From: Cololabis saira
Lineage: Eukaryota > Chordata > Actinopteri > Beloniformes > Belonidae
DNA length: 64,000 bases
Assembly: GCF_033807715.1 (NCBI RefSeq)
Contig: NC_084596.1
Coordinates: forward strand, 33,182,879 to 33,246,878
Direction: 5' to 3'
The notes under the pieces are model-generated. The model saw nothing but the letters and a program-made list of their open reading frames with translations. It made no database searches and was not told the DNA's origin. The first letter of the stretch is position 1, and each line of letters starts with the position of its first letter. Position numbers and translations under genes: made by a program. Below are positions 63,740 to 64,000 of the stretch, one piece after another.

Positions 63740-64000
63740 AACACCCACTGCCAGGATTCAGGTGCAGACGACCCAAATGCAGGAGTTAACAGTCATGACA
63801 TGAGAGTTTGACAACAAGGTGAAGTCAAACTCTCACACAGGGAATAACACATTCAAACAAGAAGAACATTTAAAACAGGAAGTCAGGCTAAACAGAACGG
63901 AGGCAACAGTAGGATAAGAAATAACATCAAAACTAACAAATATATATTATATTACATTCAGAACTCAAGATCAAACCATAAAAGCATAAAGCACAGATGT
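63740..64000. repeat. possible interspersed repeat at window edge
   Basis: GCCAGGATTCAGGTGCAGAC followed by GACCCAAATGCAGGA resembles the start of a repeat often seen in fish genomes. The window ends before a second boundary can be checked. Confidence 0.35.

Overview
The window is vertebrate nuclear DNA, most likely from a percomorph-type teleost fish. It has small exons with GT/AG splice sites, long AT-rich non-coding stretches, long (CA)n, (CT)n and (CCAT)n arrays, and teleost-type repeats (hAT and Harbinger-like elements, palindromic MITEs, L2 and L1 remnants). There is no bacterial, plasmid or CRISPR content. Three protein genes are recognisable, in the conserved vertebrate neighbourhood wls - gng12 - gadd45a (human 1p31).

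Layout. 1-2.5 kb: the last two coding exons and 3' UTR of wls (+), the Wnt cargo receptor. 3.2-31 kb: gng12 (+), a G-protein gamma subunit. It has a GC-rich promoter and non-coding first exon, a 24-kb repeat-rich first intron, then two coding exons giving a complete 72-aa protein. 31-34.5 kb: convergent intergenic spacer. 34.5-37.45 kb: complete gadd45a (-), four coding exons giving 160 aa. Its proximal promoter carries an octamer and two CCAAT boxes, and a second GC-rich candidate start region lies upstream. 37.5-41.6 kb: a dense transposon cluster including two hAT-like elements, one of them nested with a LINE tail and a palindromic MITE. 41.6-64 kb: no gene recognised, only simple repeats, degenerate retrotransposons, a hAT element with perfect target-site duplication, a 5'-truncated L1 insertion and several unique stretches that may be conserved non-coding elements.

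The genes are neighbours by ancient synteny and do not form an operon. wls serves Wnt secretion, gng12 heterotrimeric G-protein signalling, and gadd45a the stress and cell-cycle response. The most interesting regulatory observations are around gadd45a: a two-half-site p53-like element in intron 3, where the human gene carries its p53 site; an octamer/CCAAT promoter resembling the human one; and an upstream GC-rich segment with a CRE and a possible alternative first exon whose splice phase fits exon 2. I found no convincing new protein system. All family assignments were made by reading the sequence, without database searches.
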